From: Dermatophagoides farinae
Lineage: Eukaryota; Arthropoda; Arachnida; Sarcoptiformes; Pyroglyphidae
Direction of reading: 5' to 3'
DNA length: 64,000 nucleotides
Assembly (NCBI RefSeq): GCF_024713945.1
Contig: NC_134681.1
Location: forward strand, 806,001 to 870,000
Under the pieces are notes generated by a model that was not told where the DNA came from, made no database searches, and saw nothing but the letters and a program-made list of their open reading frames with translations. Made by a program: the position numbers and the translations under genes. Of this stretch, positions 23,810 to 36,639 are shown piece after piece. Numbering within the stretch: position 1 is the first letter of the stretch; the number at the start of each line of letters is the position of its first letter.

Positions 23810-25931
23810 CCATTTGTTTTTGTCTCTATTGTCTACATTTTCTTTTATCATTCATCATTTATATAATCATCAAACACATCAAAATTACAACATTAAATTG
23901 GCAACAACAACAACAAAAATCAACGAAAAAAAAACCAACAATGTATATGGATTTCTATGATTAAATAGATATATGTATATAGTTTGAATTGAAAAACAAA
24001 CAACGAGTGCAAAAAAGAAAAAAAAACAACAACAAACAATAACAATAATCAAATGTGTGTGATGAATTCATCATATAAAAGTATGAACCAAAAAAAAAAA
24101 AAAAAAAATTTGACTTGGCCCAATGGGAATATTTATGATGAAATTGAAAGAAATGTTTTATCTTTTTTGTTTGTTTGTTTGTTTTGTTTTGTTTTGCTTG
24201 CTATAAACCAAAATATCCGATAAGAAAATGAATAAATGAATGAAAATCATCATCTCGATGATGATGATGATGATGATGGTAAAATGGAACAAGATATGAA
24301 ATGAAAACAAAACAAAAACAAAATAGATAATAAAATATGAAAAATGAAAATCAAATGTGTGAGAAAAAGAAACAGAAAAAAAATTCATTGCATTTTTTTT
24401 TCGGGCGCCAGCAACACATGTGTCCATGTGTAACCGATGATATTATTGTTTACACAATCACTGAAATCCAGTGTTCAATATATTTTTTCGGCATCAGATT
24501 TTTTCATGACAATGAAATATGAATATGATAAGAATTGATTGTGAATGAAAAGAGAAAAAGAAAAATCTTCCGAAAATGGATTCTTTTTTCCATTTTATTT
24601 TGTTTTCTTTTATACTAAGAAAATGCAATTCTAAAAACAATTTATTAGAATTTTATTTGGTGAAAAAAAAAATTGAAATGAATGAATTATATTCGTAAAA
24701 TTCTTGGCGATGAACAGAAAAAAAGATCAAAATGATGATGATGATAGATGAATTCAAAGATTTTTTTTATTTATTAAAACAAACAATATTGTAAAACACA
24801 ACCAGAATCGGTGTTATTATTATTACTATTTGCCTTTTAGATTATTTTTGTCATTATTATTGTTTTTTGATTTTATGGAATATTCTTCTCTTTCTTAACC
24901 CTTTCCTTTCCTCACTATCTCTCTCTCTCTTTCTGATCACTTTATAAAATGAAAAATGAGCTACTAGAATTGATAGAATTTATGATGATAATAAATGAAA
25001 TGAAATGAGAAAAAAAAAATTTTTTTGGTTGGGATATTACACGAAAACAAATGAGAAACAAAAACGATGGGCCATTAGTATTTTATTTTTGTTTTCAAAA
25101 TTCGATTTAAAAATGTTTAAAAAATATTCAAAAATATGGTAGTTACGATGGAATAAAAACCAAACGGAAATGATTATGATAATAATAATGGTGAGCTGTT
25201 TAGTGTAACCATATATAAAATGATTATGTCATTATATCCATATATGATTATTATTTAATTTTTATGATGATAAATTCATTGTTGACAGCAGCATTTATAC
25301 ACATTTGCTAACGATTAAAATCCAGCTTTAACCATGAAATAGCATAGATAAGAACAATTTAACGGATAAAAAATTAATGAGAAGAAAAAAAAACTATGAA
25401 CAAAACTTGCAGATCTTGTTATAAGAGGAAAGAAGAAAAAAATTCTTTGACAATTATGTGCTGAAACAATGATGCAAACAAGCCAAAAAAAAAAAATGAA
25501 TGGCAAACGAATTAGATGACGATTCTCTTAACAAAAAAGAAAAAGACTCGTCAATCGAGAGGAAAAAATTAAATCTAAAAAATAAAATAGCAAAACCAAA
25601 AAAAGATGCCTATATAATGGCGAACAAACAAACAAATCAACGGAAGAAAAAAAAATAGAAACAAATACGAAAGATAGACAAACAAGAGAATATTTAAAGA
25701 AAAAACAAAACAAAAAATTCTGAATTTGACTTGAATTCTTTAATATATATATTGTTTGAATAGTAAAATATTGGTTAAAGTGAACAAAAAAAATGAGAAA
25801 AATTACGTTGTTCTGTACGATGATGTCATTGCCAAAGGAATTTTTCTTCTTCCGTTCAAAAATCCCAATAGACATTAGGAAACAAAAAAAAATTGCATCG
25901 TTGCAAATGACAAATAATTCAAGATACAGAT

Positions 25932-26078
<147 letters not shown>

Positions 26079-28197
26079 ATAGAATGAGAGTCAAAGAGCA
26101 AAAAAAAGGACCAACAAAAAAAATTAGATGAAAAGTAAAAAATTCGAGCAACAACAACAACAACAACGAAAAAAAATCGTTACAAATGAATGCATAAAAT
26201 GGATTAATATTTTTTTTTCATTCATTGTCAAGTTTCTCTCTTGATTTCAAGTCGAAAACTTTACGAATTTTTTCTTTCTTAAAAAACAAAATTTTCTAAT
26301 GAAATTTACGAAATTTTTAAAACAAAAAAAAACAACCATTTCATCATGGAGAAATAAAAAAAAAACAAAACAAATGTCAAACACACACGCGCACACGCCC
26401 ACACACACACTAGCTAGCAGGAAATGAAAAAAAAAATTGAAAAAAATATGGTCCAAACCAAAAATAAAATCGAAAAAACAGCAGCAACAACAACAACAAC
26501 GACAACAAATTTATTATATTACATTTAAAATTCACCATACTAAACAAACAAATACTGAATAATGTCAACCAATGTTGAGAGAGAAAAAAAAATTGAAATT
26601 TGAATTTAAATTCCATCAATACATACCTTTATTGGAAACGTTTGTTTTTTTTTTATTTTCATTGATCAAACAAACGAATGGAAAAAAATAGACATATCAT
26701 ATATGATGGATGAATGAATGAATAACTGAATGATGAGTAAAATGAAATTTGAACCATTCGTTTTCGTAGAATGAAATGATGGATGTGAAATTTTTTATTT
26801 GAATAAATTTCATTGATATGTGCAATCGAGATAGAGATTGAGAGAGAGAGAAAAAAAAACCCACACACACACACACAATTATTAATATGAAAAAAATTTG
26901 ACATATATCGATTAGATAATCAAGTTGTTGCTGTTGTTGTTGTTAAACTAAGATCTGATACAATCAACATGAAGGAATATATAATTGCAATACTGAATAT
27001 TAGCAACTGCTACAATGTTTATTTGTTTTTTATTTCGTTTAGTTTAGTTTCGTTTTAGTGAGAATAAAATATGAATGAAACAATCGTATGGTCATTTATT
27101 CAATTTTTTTTTTTCGTAATATCTACTGTATTACACAATCATACAAACAAACCAGAAACCAAAAACAAACATAAACACTTTTGCTATTATCTACAATCTA
27201 TTTATATTATATCATTTCACAATCCTTTTATTTCTAGTTAGTTAGTTAGTTAGTTATTTTTATTATAATGGACTACTGGTATACATTGAATTATATATGA
27301 ATTCGTTGATTTCTGTTGTTTGACCGGAAATTGTTGATCATTCAAATTCATTTATATGGGCAAAGAAAATGCGGAACATTAGGTAGTTTTTAAAAAAAAT
27401 GAAATGATGATGATGATGATGATGACACACAGAATCTGATGCAAACTGAAACAGAGGTTCCGGTTCAATTTTCATTTATCCATATGTTTCACATTCAGAC
27501 TTTTGGAGATGATTTTTATGCGCGCCAAAATTGTAATTTGAAATTTTACATTGTTGTTCCATGATTCACATGATGATGGTGAATGAGTGTGTGTGTGTGT
27601 GTGTGTGTGAATGCATCGAAAATAAAAACCAAGAATGAACAACACCACACAAGTCATTCATACAATCTCACTTATTAGGTACTGATCGTTTTTTGGGTAA
27701 TATCAGCTTGACTTATATTTTTTTTTTTCTTTCGCATCATCCATAGCTTTAACTTATTAAATGTTAGAATTGGAGAAAATTCTGTAGTAGTGGCTTATAG
27801 TTGGATGTCATGCATGTGTGTGTGTTTGCGTATGTGATGCTATGAATGAATGTATGAATTTCTGACATGGGCATCGAAGAGGTTAAAATTATAGTTAGAA
27901 TATTGGAATTTGTAGATTCGGCGCATTTATAAATTTTTTCATTCGGATGTTCAAGAATCAAACCAGAATTTTTTTTTCTGATCACAATAAAACCACGCAA
28001 ATTCTCTCGCTTTGGACGAAAGTGAAAGCTGATAGAAAACAAAAAAAAAATTTAAATTCCAAAATTTTCATAAAATAAATTGATTAATCTAATTGGAAAT
28101 TCATGAATGACAGATTTTGTTCTTGATTTATTTTGTTTTTTTTTCTTTCTTTATTTCGTTATTCAAGTTGATCATTATATTATGGGAAAAATGAAAA

Positions 28198-28203
28198 TTT
28201 ATT
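28198..28203 (-). promoter_or_regulatory. candidate poly(A) signal of the fatty acid synthase gene
   Basis: TTTATT on the plus strand reads AATAAA on the minus strand, 74 bp past the stop codon. Such hexamers are common in AT-rich DNA, so this is suggestive only. Confidence 0.4.
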
Positions 28204-28276
28204 TCATTTTTTTTTAATTTTGCAATAAAAATGTGCAAAAATATGGAATAGCAATCATGAATGGTATGTAGAAAAT

Positions 28277-31200
28277 TTAATGAAATTCTTGATTCAATAT
28301 TGATTGAATGCGCTGTTCATCCAATAATTTTGTCAGAATTTCATCGGCTTTACATCCATGTATAATATGTAAACGATATTGATGTCCATATTGTTTTTCG
28401 AATTTATCATCCAATTTTAATAATACTTTCAATCGTTTTATATCATCATCATCATCGTCACCAGCACCATTATGACCATTGTTTTCATGATTATTATCAG
28501 CAATAGATGTAGTAATAGTGGCTGTTTGATCTTTACGATCAATTAATTTGATATAATCAATCTGCAATTGTTTATTATTTTCCATTGAATTTAGAAACAA
28601 ATGACGTATGGTTTTTATCGATGCTTTTGATTGATTAATTTTTTTCACTTTCTGCGATAATTTCAATTGATATTCGGCCATAAACGATGCACGACGATAA
28701 GTGTTGTCAATAATTTCAGCCATATCATTGCCCTGCAGACTGGTACCAACACATTTCCGTAATAATTCAGTTATTTTTGTAATACGAGCTTTTGGACAAT
28801 TCAATTCAAGAACTTCCTTTTGTGATTTATCACATATACGTTCCGGTATATATAGACGTATATAATCGAATATCATTTTGACCTTATAATCTGATAACAT
28901 TTTATCATCAATCATTGATTCGACACCAACATTATCGTTGTTGTTGTTGTTGTTGCTGCTGCTGTTGCTGCTGTTTTTATTATCATTATCTATTGTTGTA
29001 TGTCGAACATTGTCTATTGCCGCCAAATGTATACTATCCGATGTGAACGGTAATATATCAATACAGGCCATTCTTTTTATCTTTAAATTTTTCTCATTCT
29101 TTTTACGTTTACACATTAATGCAGCTAATAAGGCACCAAAATCTAATGCTAATAGATCATATGTACCATCATTATTTGGATCGGTTTCCACCATTTTTGT
29201 TATAATTTCATAATAATAATCAACAATATGTTTCAATGAATCAAATGAATTGAGTTGGCGAGTCCAATTTAGACCGATAACCGGACGATTCATTTTTTGT
29301 GCTAGAACAGAAATCAGATCGAATATACCGATCATTGGTGGTAGACAATAGATTGGTTTGCCTATATTCATATGTAGCAATCATCATTATAATAGAAAAG
29401 ACAGAAAAACAAATTTAACCATACCTTTCTGTATCGAATTCAATGCAACAATCTGTAATGTTGGTATAACGAAACGTATCCGTGATAGATTTGCTTTTGC
29501 TTTCTTTATATCATCCGAATATTGTTTCAATGTATTGCGATTACCATCACGAAAATTTTTCAATTCTTTCACCGTTATTTTTCTCACATCGGCTAATGAA
29601 AGTGTAATGTTAAAATCACGTTCAAGACGTTGTTGTATTTCAACAGCAGCCATACTATCGAGACCAATATCACCAAGACATTCATCTTCTGGCCGTTTAT
29701 CAATGTTTAAATGCACACACAATTGTCTTATAACTTCATTATCAGTATCGATACTGTTTGAATCCTGTGCATATGGTACATATGATGAAAAGATACCCAT
29801 TTGTTGTGGTAAAATTTTATCCAATACGTTCAAACATGAATGTATTCGTTGCATACATAAACCCATCAATGTTTTCATTATTGCCTTCTCTGAACTTGAA
29901 TCAAAATTTTCGGCTACAATGCCCACATCACCAATCGGTCCAAATTGAATGCATATACCAGACAAGCCTTAATTAAGGATTAAATAGAAAATCACTAATC
30001 ACTAATTATAATTGTAATCATTGATAGCTTACCATTGTTGAATCTACTTTCAATTATTCGTTCCATAGTTGAATTGGCAAAACCATAATTAGTTTGGCCA
30101 GCATTTCCACGACCAGAACTAAATGATGAAAATGCAACAAAATAATCGAGATCAATTTTTTGTTCACGAGTAATACGATCCAGATTTTTTAATCCATCTG
30201 ATTTTGGTTGACAAACTCTTTTAAATTTTTCAATACTTTGATTGTCAAACATTCCATCTTCTAATACCATTGCTAGATTAAAAATTCCGCCAATTATTCC
30301 CAAAGTTTTTGTTTCTTCAATCAATCGATAACAATCATCATAATTGGCAATGTTTTTAGTTGAAATCCGATATTCGATCCGATAATTATTACAATATTGT
30401 TCAATCACTTTGAAACGTTCAAAGAATACACGTTGAAATGATGAACGTATACCAGAACGTGAAGTAATCATAAATTTTCTAGCCCCTCGTAATATCATCC
30501 AATAAATTAATTCGAGGCCAACACCGCCGAGACCACCGGCAATAATATAAACTTTTTCTGTATCAAACCAAGTCTTGACAAGAGCATCAACTTTGATAAT
30601 TTTGTTCAAATCATCTTGTTCATCGCGTATGCGGATCAAAACTTTACCGATATGTTTGCCATTAATCATATGACGGAAAGCCTGTTCAATATGATCGATT
30701 TCAAAAACAGTTCGATCGATCGGTTTGACGACACCATTTTTGATGCCATCATTTATACATTGGCTTACTTCAGCGAAAAAATTCTGAAATGATTTGGATT
30801 CCAATCCATCACGGAACAAGCTATCCAAGCCAATTCCATGGAATGAAATGTTCTGCAAAAATGTAAACATCCCAAGCATAGAGTTCATCTGCATATCTAA
30901 TTTTCCAATTTCAAGAAAACGTCCATTAGTGGCCAGACATCGTAAAGAGGCGTGCAATTTGTCTCCGGTCAATGAATTGAGTACAACATCGACTCCGCGG
31001 CTTTTAGTCATCAATTTGATTTTATACTCAAAATTAGTGTCTCTTGAACTAAAGATATGATCATCGGCAATGTTGAACTTTTCGATGAGAAATTGTCGTT
31101 TGACATCGTTACCTACGGTCACGAATATTTCACATCGATAATGTTGACAAATATTTAATGCGGCTTGTCCAACACCGCCGGCAGCCGAATGTATTAAAAC

Positions 31201-34200
31201 AGTATCTTCCAGTTTTAGGTGACCGCGCATCACTAAGGAATAATATGCCGTTGTATAAATGACCGGAATAGTGGCTGCATCTTCTAAACTCCATTCGTCT
31301 GGTACAGACCATACAAATTTTTCAAACGTTGTTATTTTGGTTGCAATTCCTTTGAATGGTATCATTCCCATTATTCTTTCACCCGTATCATTTCTACGAC
31401 CAGAAAATTCTAGGCCAATCATACAATCGAACAATGCTGATTCTGGACCTGGTATAATTTTTCCGGTAGCTAAAACAACATCCTTCATATATGTGATAAA
31501 CATAATTAATGAAACAAAAACATAATAACAACACATTACATATGACTTATTACCTTGAAGTTAACTGCAGAATAATAAACATCGCAAACAATTTCTGTAG
31601 AGTTGCTAATTGTTGTTGGCTGTTGTTGCATCGATAATGGTGATTGTATCCATTGAAGACTTGATAAATCTCCAGCCAATATTTGACTTACATAAGCATC
31701 CTGTGTTTGTTTGCAAAATTCTTGTTTTTGATCAATGCTAACAAAACGATATGTACCCCAATTCCCATTAGGATGACAAATATTGAATAATAAATCTTTG
31801 TTTATAATTTCTTCTGGCACAGATAAAGTGCTAAATTCATTATCACAAGAAAAATTTTCCGATAAAGCCAACACCCGTATAATACTTGCTGCTGGTGATT
31901 CCAATCGTAAACAATTAATAAAGCCAATAATTCCAGTTTCGAAAAGACGAGACACGATCCAAATTCTTGTTTCATTATAATCACCATTTGATTGTTTTGA
32001 TCTAATCAATTCTTGTAATGTTTGAATCCATGAATAATCGAACAAAGAATCAATGTAAACAGTATGAGTATTAAATGAAATCGAAACTGAACGACGATAT
32101 AAATAGATCATTGTACGTTGTTTATGTGCAGTTCTTGAGGCAATTGGCCAAAATAGTTTGTTGTCATTATTTGAATCAATTGAACATAAATAATCATCGA
32201 ATATATCATTCCAACAGCAAATATTCTGTTCATCATTGTTTGACAAAACATTCAGAATAAATCCAAATGGTTTTAATATTGTCCACAATGATTTCATTGT
32301 TTTCATCATTGTCCACAATTGTTTGGTTTTGTTGTTAATTTGTATGATAATTAAATCAAAATTTTCTTGATCAAATGAATTCAGAAATTCCATTGTTTCA
32401 AGATCCCATTCAATTGTTTTAAAATTAATGCCATCATTTGATTGTGGAATCAATGTTGACGAATGTCTGGTTGCAATGTATTCCAATTGGAATTTATGGC
32501 CAACATTTTTCTTGATAAATTCACTGATTATTGTAAATAAAAGTTTATCATTTGGACAAATTTCCAAAATTTTTAATTTGGATTGTTGTTGTAAATTTTC
32601 AGCTATCAATTCCAGAATCGGTCTAGCGAATAATTCATTTTCAAGTATTTCTTTGTCGATTTGTTGTAAAGTTTCGGCAAAAAAATCATCAAATTCTTGA
32701 TGGAATGGAATGAATTGATATCTTTCAAGCACAAGATTAGCCATATCATTTTTGCGTGGAATGTTCACCGGTACTAGACCTTCAACTTCGATACCTTTTG
32801 TCACTAGAATTTGATTGAATAAATCAAATTTTACATTAAACATTGCTTGTTTTTCAGTTTCAATTGTTTCTGGCTCAAGAGTAAAATTCATTATCTCAAA
32901 TGCTATGGAGTTTTCATCGTTATTGATATTTTTCACTTCTTCTTGTGCAATAATTGATGTAGTATGATCACGAGTAACGTTACGAAAATAGCAAAATTCT
33001 TTTTGAAATCGTTTATCCGAATCATTTTGATTAGTACATTCTTCTTTTGCTTTACTAATAGAATCAAACAATATGATTGGATCACATTTGAATGAATTGA
33101 TTTGTACAGGTATGAATAATGATCTGATCGGCATCGATAATAATGATAAATGTAGTGCAGAATCAACAAAACTAATCCATTGGCCTGTCCATTTGAGACG
33201 ACCATTTCGGCCATCACCAGTAGCTTTTACAAGGCCTTGAAACGATGATCCATAATCATAGCCACGAACTCGAAGTTCCTTATAAATTTCATTACTACTC
33301 AACATTGATTCATAATCGATTTCTGATTCAAGTTCATCATCATTATTTTGATGACGAAGAAATTCTTCACCATCATGTCTAGCAAACACATTACCTTTGC
33401 AAACAAGAATATTGTTTTCACATAGAACAAATTCACCGGTAACATCAATAATTTGTACAACAAACTTAATGGACTTGACTTCATTGAGAAATGTTGGACG
33501 ATGTATTCGAACGTTTTCAAAATGAATAGGAACTTTATGCCAAGGTTGACCTATTTTGGTGGCCATAGCACGCCATACAATTAATAAATAACCGGTCAAT
33601 GGGAATACAACACGACCATCGATAGTATGATCTTTAAGAAAACGCCAATCCGAATCGACAATCGATATTCGAAACCAGTAATTGGCTGCTGTTGAAAAAT
33701 TATGATATTCAGGATATTTTTTAATTTCATGTTCACGACTATGATCCCATCGTATTAATGAACTAATTGATTGAGTACCACGTGCAACTGGCCATTCTAC
33801 TTTTGGATAAAGATTTTCAATACTTGGATTAAATCCAAATGTATAAATTTTGCCAATTGAACTAAGTAAATGAATCAATTGATCTGGTTCATCCTTTTTC
33901 ATCAAACTAATGTAATTAATATCGTTGTAAAATCGCTTGAATATTGAATTAAATAATGAATGTGGAGCTACTTCAATGCATAGAGATTTTTTCGGTATAT
34001 GTACCATACCTTCTTCAAAATAAACTGGTCTTTGAAGATTATTGACAAAATATTGACCTGTTGCATATTGTACATTTTGATCATCAGGATGAATATCAGC
34101 AGGAATCGATGTAGCGATCCATTTATTACTTCGTTTTTTTGGTTCTATGATTACGGTGTCAAGTTTTTTCAACATTTGTTTGGCAACTTTTTCCATCTGG

Positions 34201-36614
34201 ACACTATGATATGGATAATCACCTCCGGCTACTTCACGTACAAAAATGTTTTCAGATTTTAATCGTTCAATGAATTCTATCATTGGTTCATAAAGGCCAG
34301 ATATAGTGACAGAATTTTTTCCATTATGACATGCAACATAAACGCCATCTGGACAAATTTTTTCCAACTCTAAAACAGTCATTCCAACGGCTGCCATTAG
34401 ACCTTTTGGAAGATAAGATTCAGCATCCTGAACAGTTTTTCCACGCCAATAAGATGTTAATAAAGCTTGTTCGGCTGTAAGACATCCATCGGCATAAGCA
34501 CAAGCAATTTCTCCGAATGAATGTCCAATATAGCCACTGATTGGTAGTTGTAATGTTTTAAGCACATCATACAATGCTATCTGCATTGATGTTATTGATA
34601 CAAACGAATTGACTGTACGATTTTTGGCATCAATATCGTCCATTTGAAAATTTTCCAAAATTAATTTAATCAAATCGATACCGAATGGTCTTAATAATTC
34701 GGCACTGTTTTTAATCGATTCAGCGAATGTTTCTAAATGCATCAATTGTTCACCCATACCGGTCCATTGAGATCCCATGCCAGTGAATACAAGCCATAAT
34801 TGTGGAATTTGTTGTTGGCCATTATTTTCAATGGTGGGCAAATATTCTAATTGATTCACTTCATTTTTTCTAATAATCATATAACCACGAAATGGAAAAT
34901 TTGCCGAACCTTTGATTAATGTTGTTTTCATTGAATCATTCAATAATGCAAGAAAATCACATTGAACTTTTTCTGGATTATTTTTGATGAAATCAAAAAT
35001 ATATTGTACTGCTTCTTCTGTACGGCCACAAACATTAATCAATCTTGGAATCACATCAACAATATTGAAATGTTGGCCATTCAATTCTTTTGCATTGATC
35101 TTTAGTAAAGCATGTGCATTAACACCACCAACACCGAATGAATTGACACCGATGATTTGGCCATTGAATTGTTGATTTTTCACAACTGGTTCAATTGTTT
35201 TATGAAGACTTTCAATCTCTGGTCGTGGTTCATTATAATGTAAATTGGCTGGAATCAATTTATATTCAAATATAATGATTGCTTTTGCAAGTGAACATAA
35301 TCCTGATGCACCTTCAGTATGACCCATATTGCTTTTCACAGCTCCCATCAATAGTTTATCCTGTAAAAAAATCCATAATTAAAATATGAAAAATATAAAA
35401 AATATATTTATGAATACATACTTTACGATTTTTGCAATAAGCTTCCGAAACAGCTTTTGTTTCTTGTGGATCACCGACATTGGTTCCAGTGCCATGAGAT
35501 TCAAAATAATCAATTTCTTCTGGTAGAACACCAGCTTCTTGAAATGTTTCAATCATTAGATTTCTTTGTCGAAGCCAAAATGGTGCAAATAAACCGATGG
35601 TTTTGAAACCATCGGTATTGGTTTTAGCATGTAAAACAGTTGCATAGATTCGTTTTGCTTGACTTTTACGCATTAAAAACAACGATGAAACCGTTTCTGA
35701 ACGTACAAATCCATCGGCATTTTTATCGAATACTTTACATTTACCATCATCCGATAGTAAACCTAATGAATGATAAACATAACTTGAATATGGAGCCAAA
35801 CAGATATTGCTACTTGCTACAATGGCCATTTCACAGATTCCATTACGTAAATCTTGTACAGCATTAGCCATTGCAACCATACTTGATGAACAAGCCGTAT
35901 CGATCACAGTACTTGGTCCATTAAAATCAAATAAAAATGATATACGATTAGCAAGCAAAGCTTTTGATGAACCATAAACCCAGAATGCAGCATCTTTAGC
36001 ACGAATGTCACTGAAATCATCCTGTGGTATAGCTTCAGCATTCGCTATTTAATCGAATGAATAATCTAAGAGATTTAAGAAAAAAAAACAAAAAATAAAG
36101 AAAGAAAAACATACCGACAGTATTGATTCCGACATATACACCAGTTTTTGTTCCACGAATTTTTTGCGGTGCAATTCCAGCATCAGCAATTGCTTCATAA
36201 GTTGTTTCTAATATAATACGTGATCCTGGTTCCATAGTGTCAGCCAAAATTGGTATCGTACAAAAATACGAATTATCAAAATATTCAAGATTTTTTATTT
36301 TACCACTACGAGAAGTTTGATCATTATACAATCCTGTGTGAGAATAACAACAAACGAAAAAAAAACAACAACAAACAACAACAACAACAACAGATAAAAT
36401 GAATGAAAAAGAAAAAACAAAACATACCAATTGGCCAACGACGTTCATCACGGGTAACCATATCAATATTGTCAATCAAATTATTAGCCAATTCATCTAG
36501 ATTATCAGATTCAGGAAATCGGCCACCAATACCACTAATAACAATATCATCATCGATTGGCCAGGATTTTTTTTCACAATTTGGCCAAACAGAATTAATC
36601 ATTGAATCATCCAT
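28277..36614 (-). CDS. type I fatty acid synthase with a degenerate thioesterase
   Basis: Cytosolic multienzyme that builds saturated fatty acids from acetyl- and malonyl-CoA with NADPH. Minus-strand exons: 36614-36428, 36333-36115, 36044-35422, 35360-31554, 31482-30033, 29967-29425, 29361-28277. All phases close, giving 2,637 codons (animal enzymes are about 2,400-2,550). Domains in order: ketosynthase with DTACSSS (Cys187), ESHGTGT and KSNMGHTEG; acyltransferase with GHSFGE (Ser624) and a downstream PYHS His; dehydratase with HTIDGRVVFP (His about 921); non-catalytic methyltransferase-like region; enoylreductase with AAGGVGQAA near 1712; ketoreductase with AGGLGGVG near 1927 and NYGFAN (Tyr about 2078); acyl carrier with GLDSM (Ser2200); C-terminal thioesterase-like domain. 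In that last domain the GxSxG nucleophile motif reads ALDFG (Asp2350) and the expected His is not visible. It also holds Asn/Ser and Asp runs. Start: ATG at 36614, then family-typical DIVISGIGGRFPES. It may be one of several paralogues. Confidence 0.95.
35595..35622. repeat. palindrome inside ketosynthase exon
   Basis: ACCGATGGTTT and AAACCATCGGT form 11-bp perfect arms around TG. It lies in coding sequence of fatty acid synthase exon 3 (residues TDGFKTIG). Probably a coincidence of codon choice. Confidence 0.7.
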
Positions 36615-36631
36615 GATGAATTCAACAAACA

Positions 36632-36637
36632 GACTGA
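36632..36637 (-). promoter_or_regulatory. initiator-like or 3' splice site upstream of fatty acid synthase start
   Basis: On the minus strand, about 20 nt before the ATG, a T9 tract is followed by GATTCATTCAGTCTG. TCAGTC matches the arthropod initiator consensus, while the T tract plus CAG also fits a 3' splice site of a 5'-UTR intron. The sequence alone cannot separate the two. Confidence 0.3.
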
Positions 36638-36639
36638 AT

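Noticed and set aside
27764-28042. 92-residue minus-strand open frame just downstream of fatty acid synthase
   Set aside because: No recognisable motif and no splice-site support; probably 3' flank. Kept as rejected rather than hypothetical gene.
28938-31525. Plus-strand open frames opposite the fatty acid synthase gene
   Set aside because: Antisense shadows of conserved coding sequence on the minus strand.
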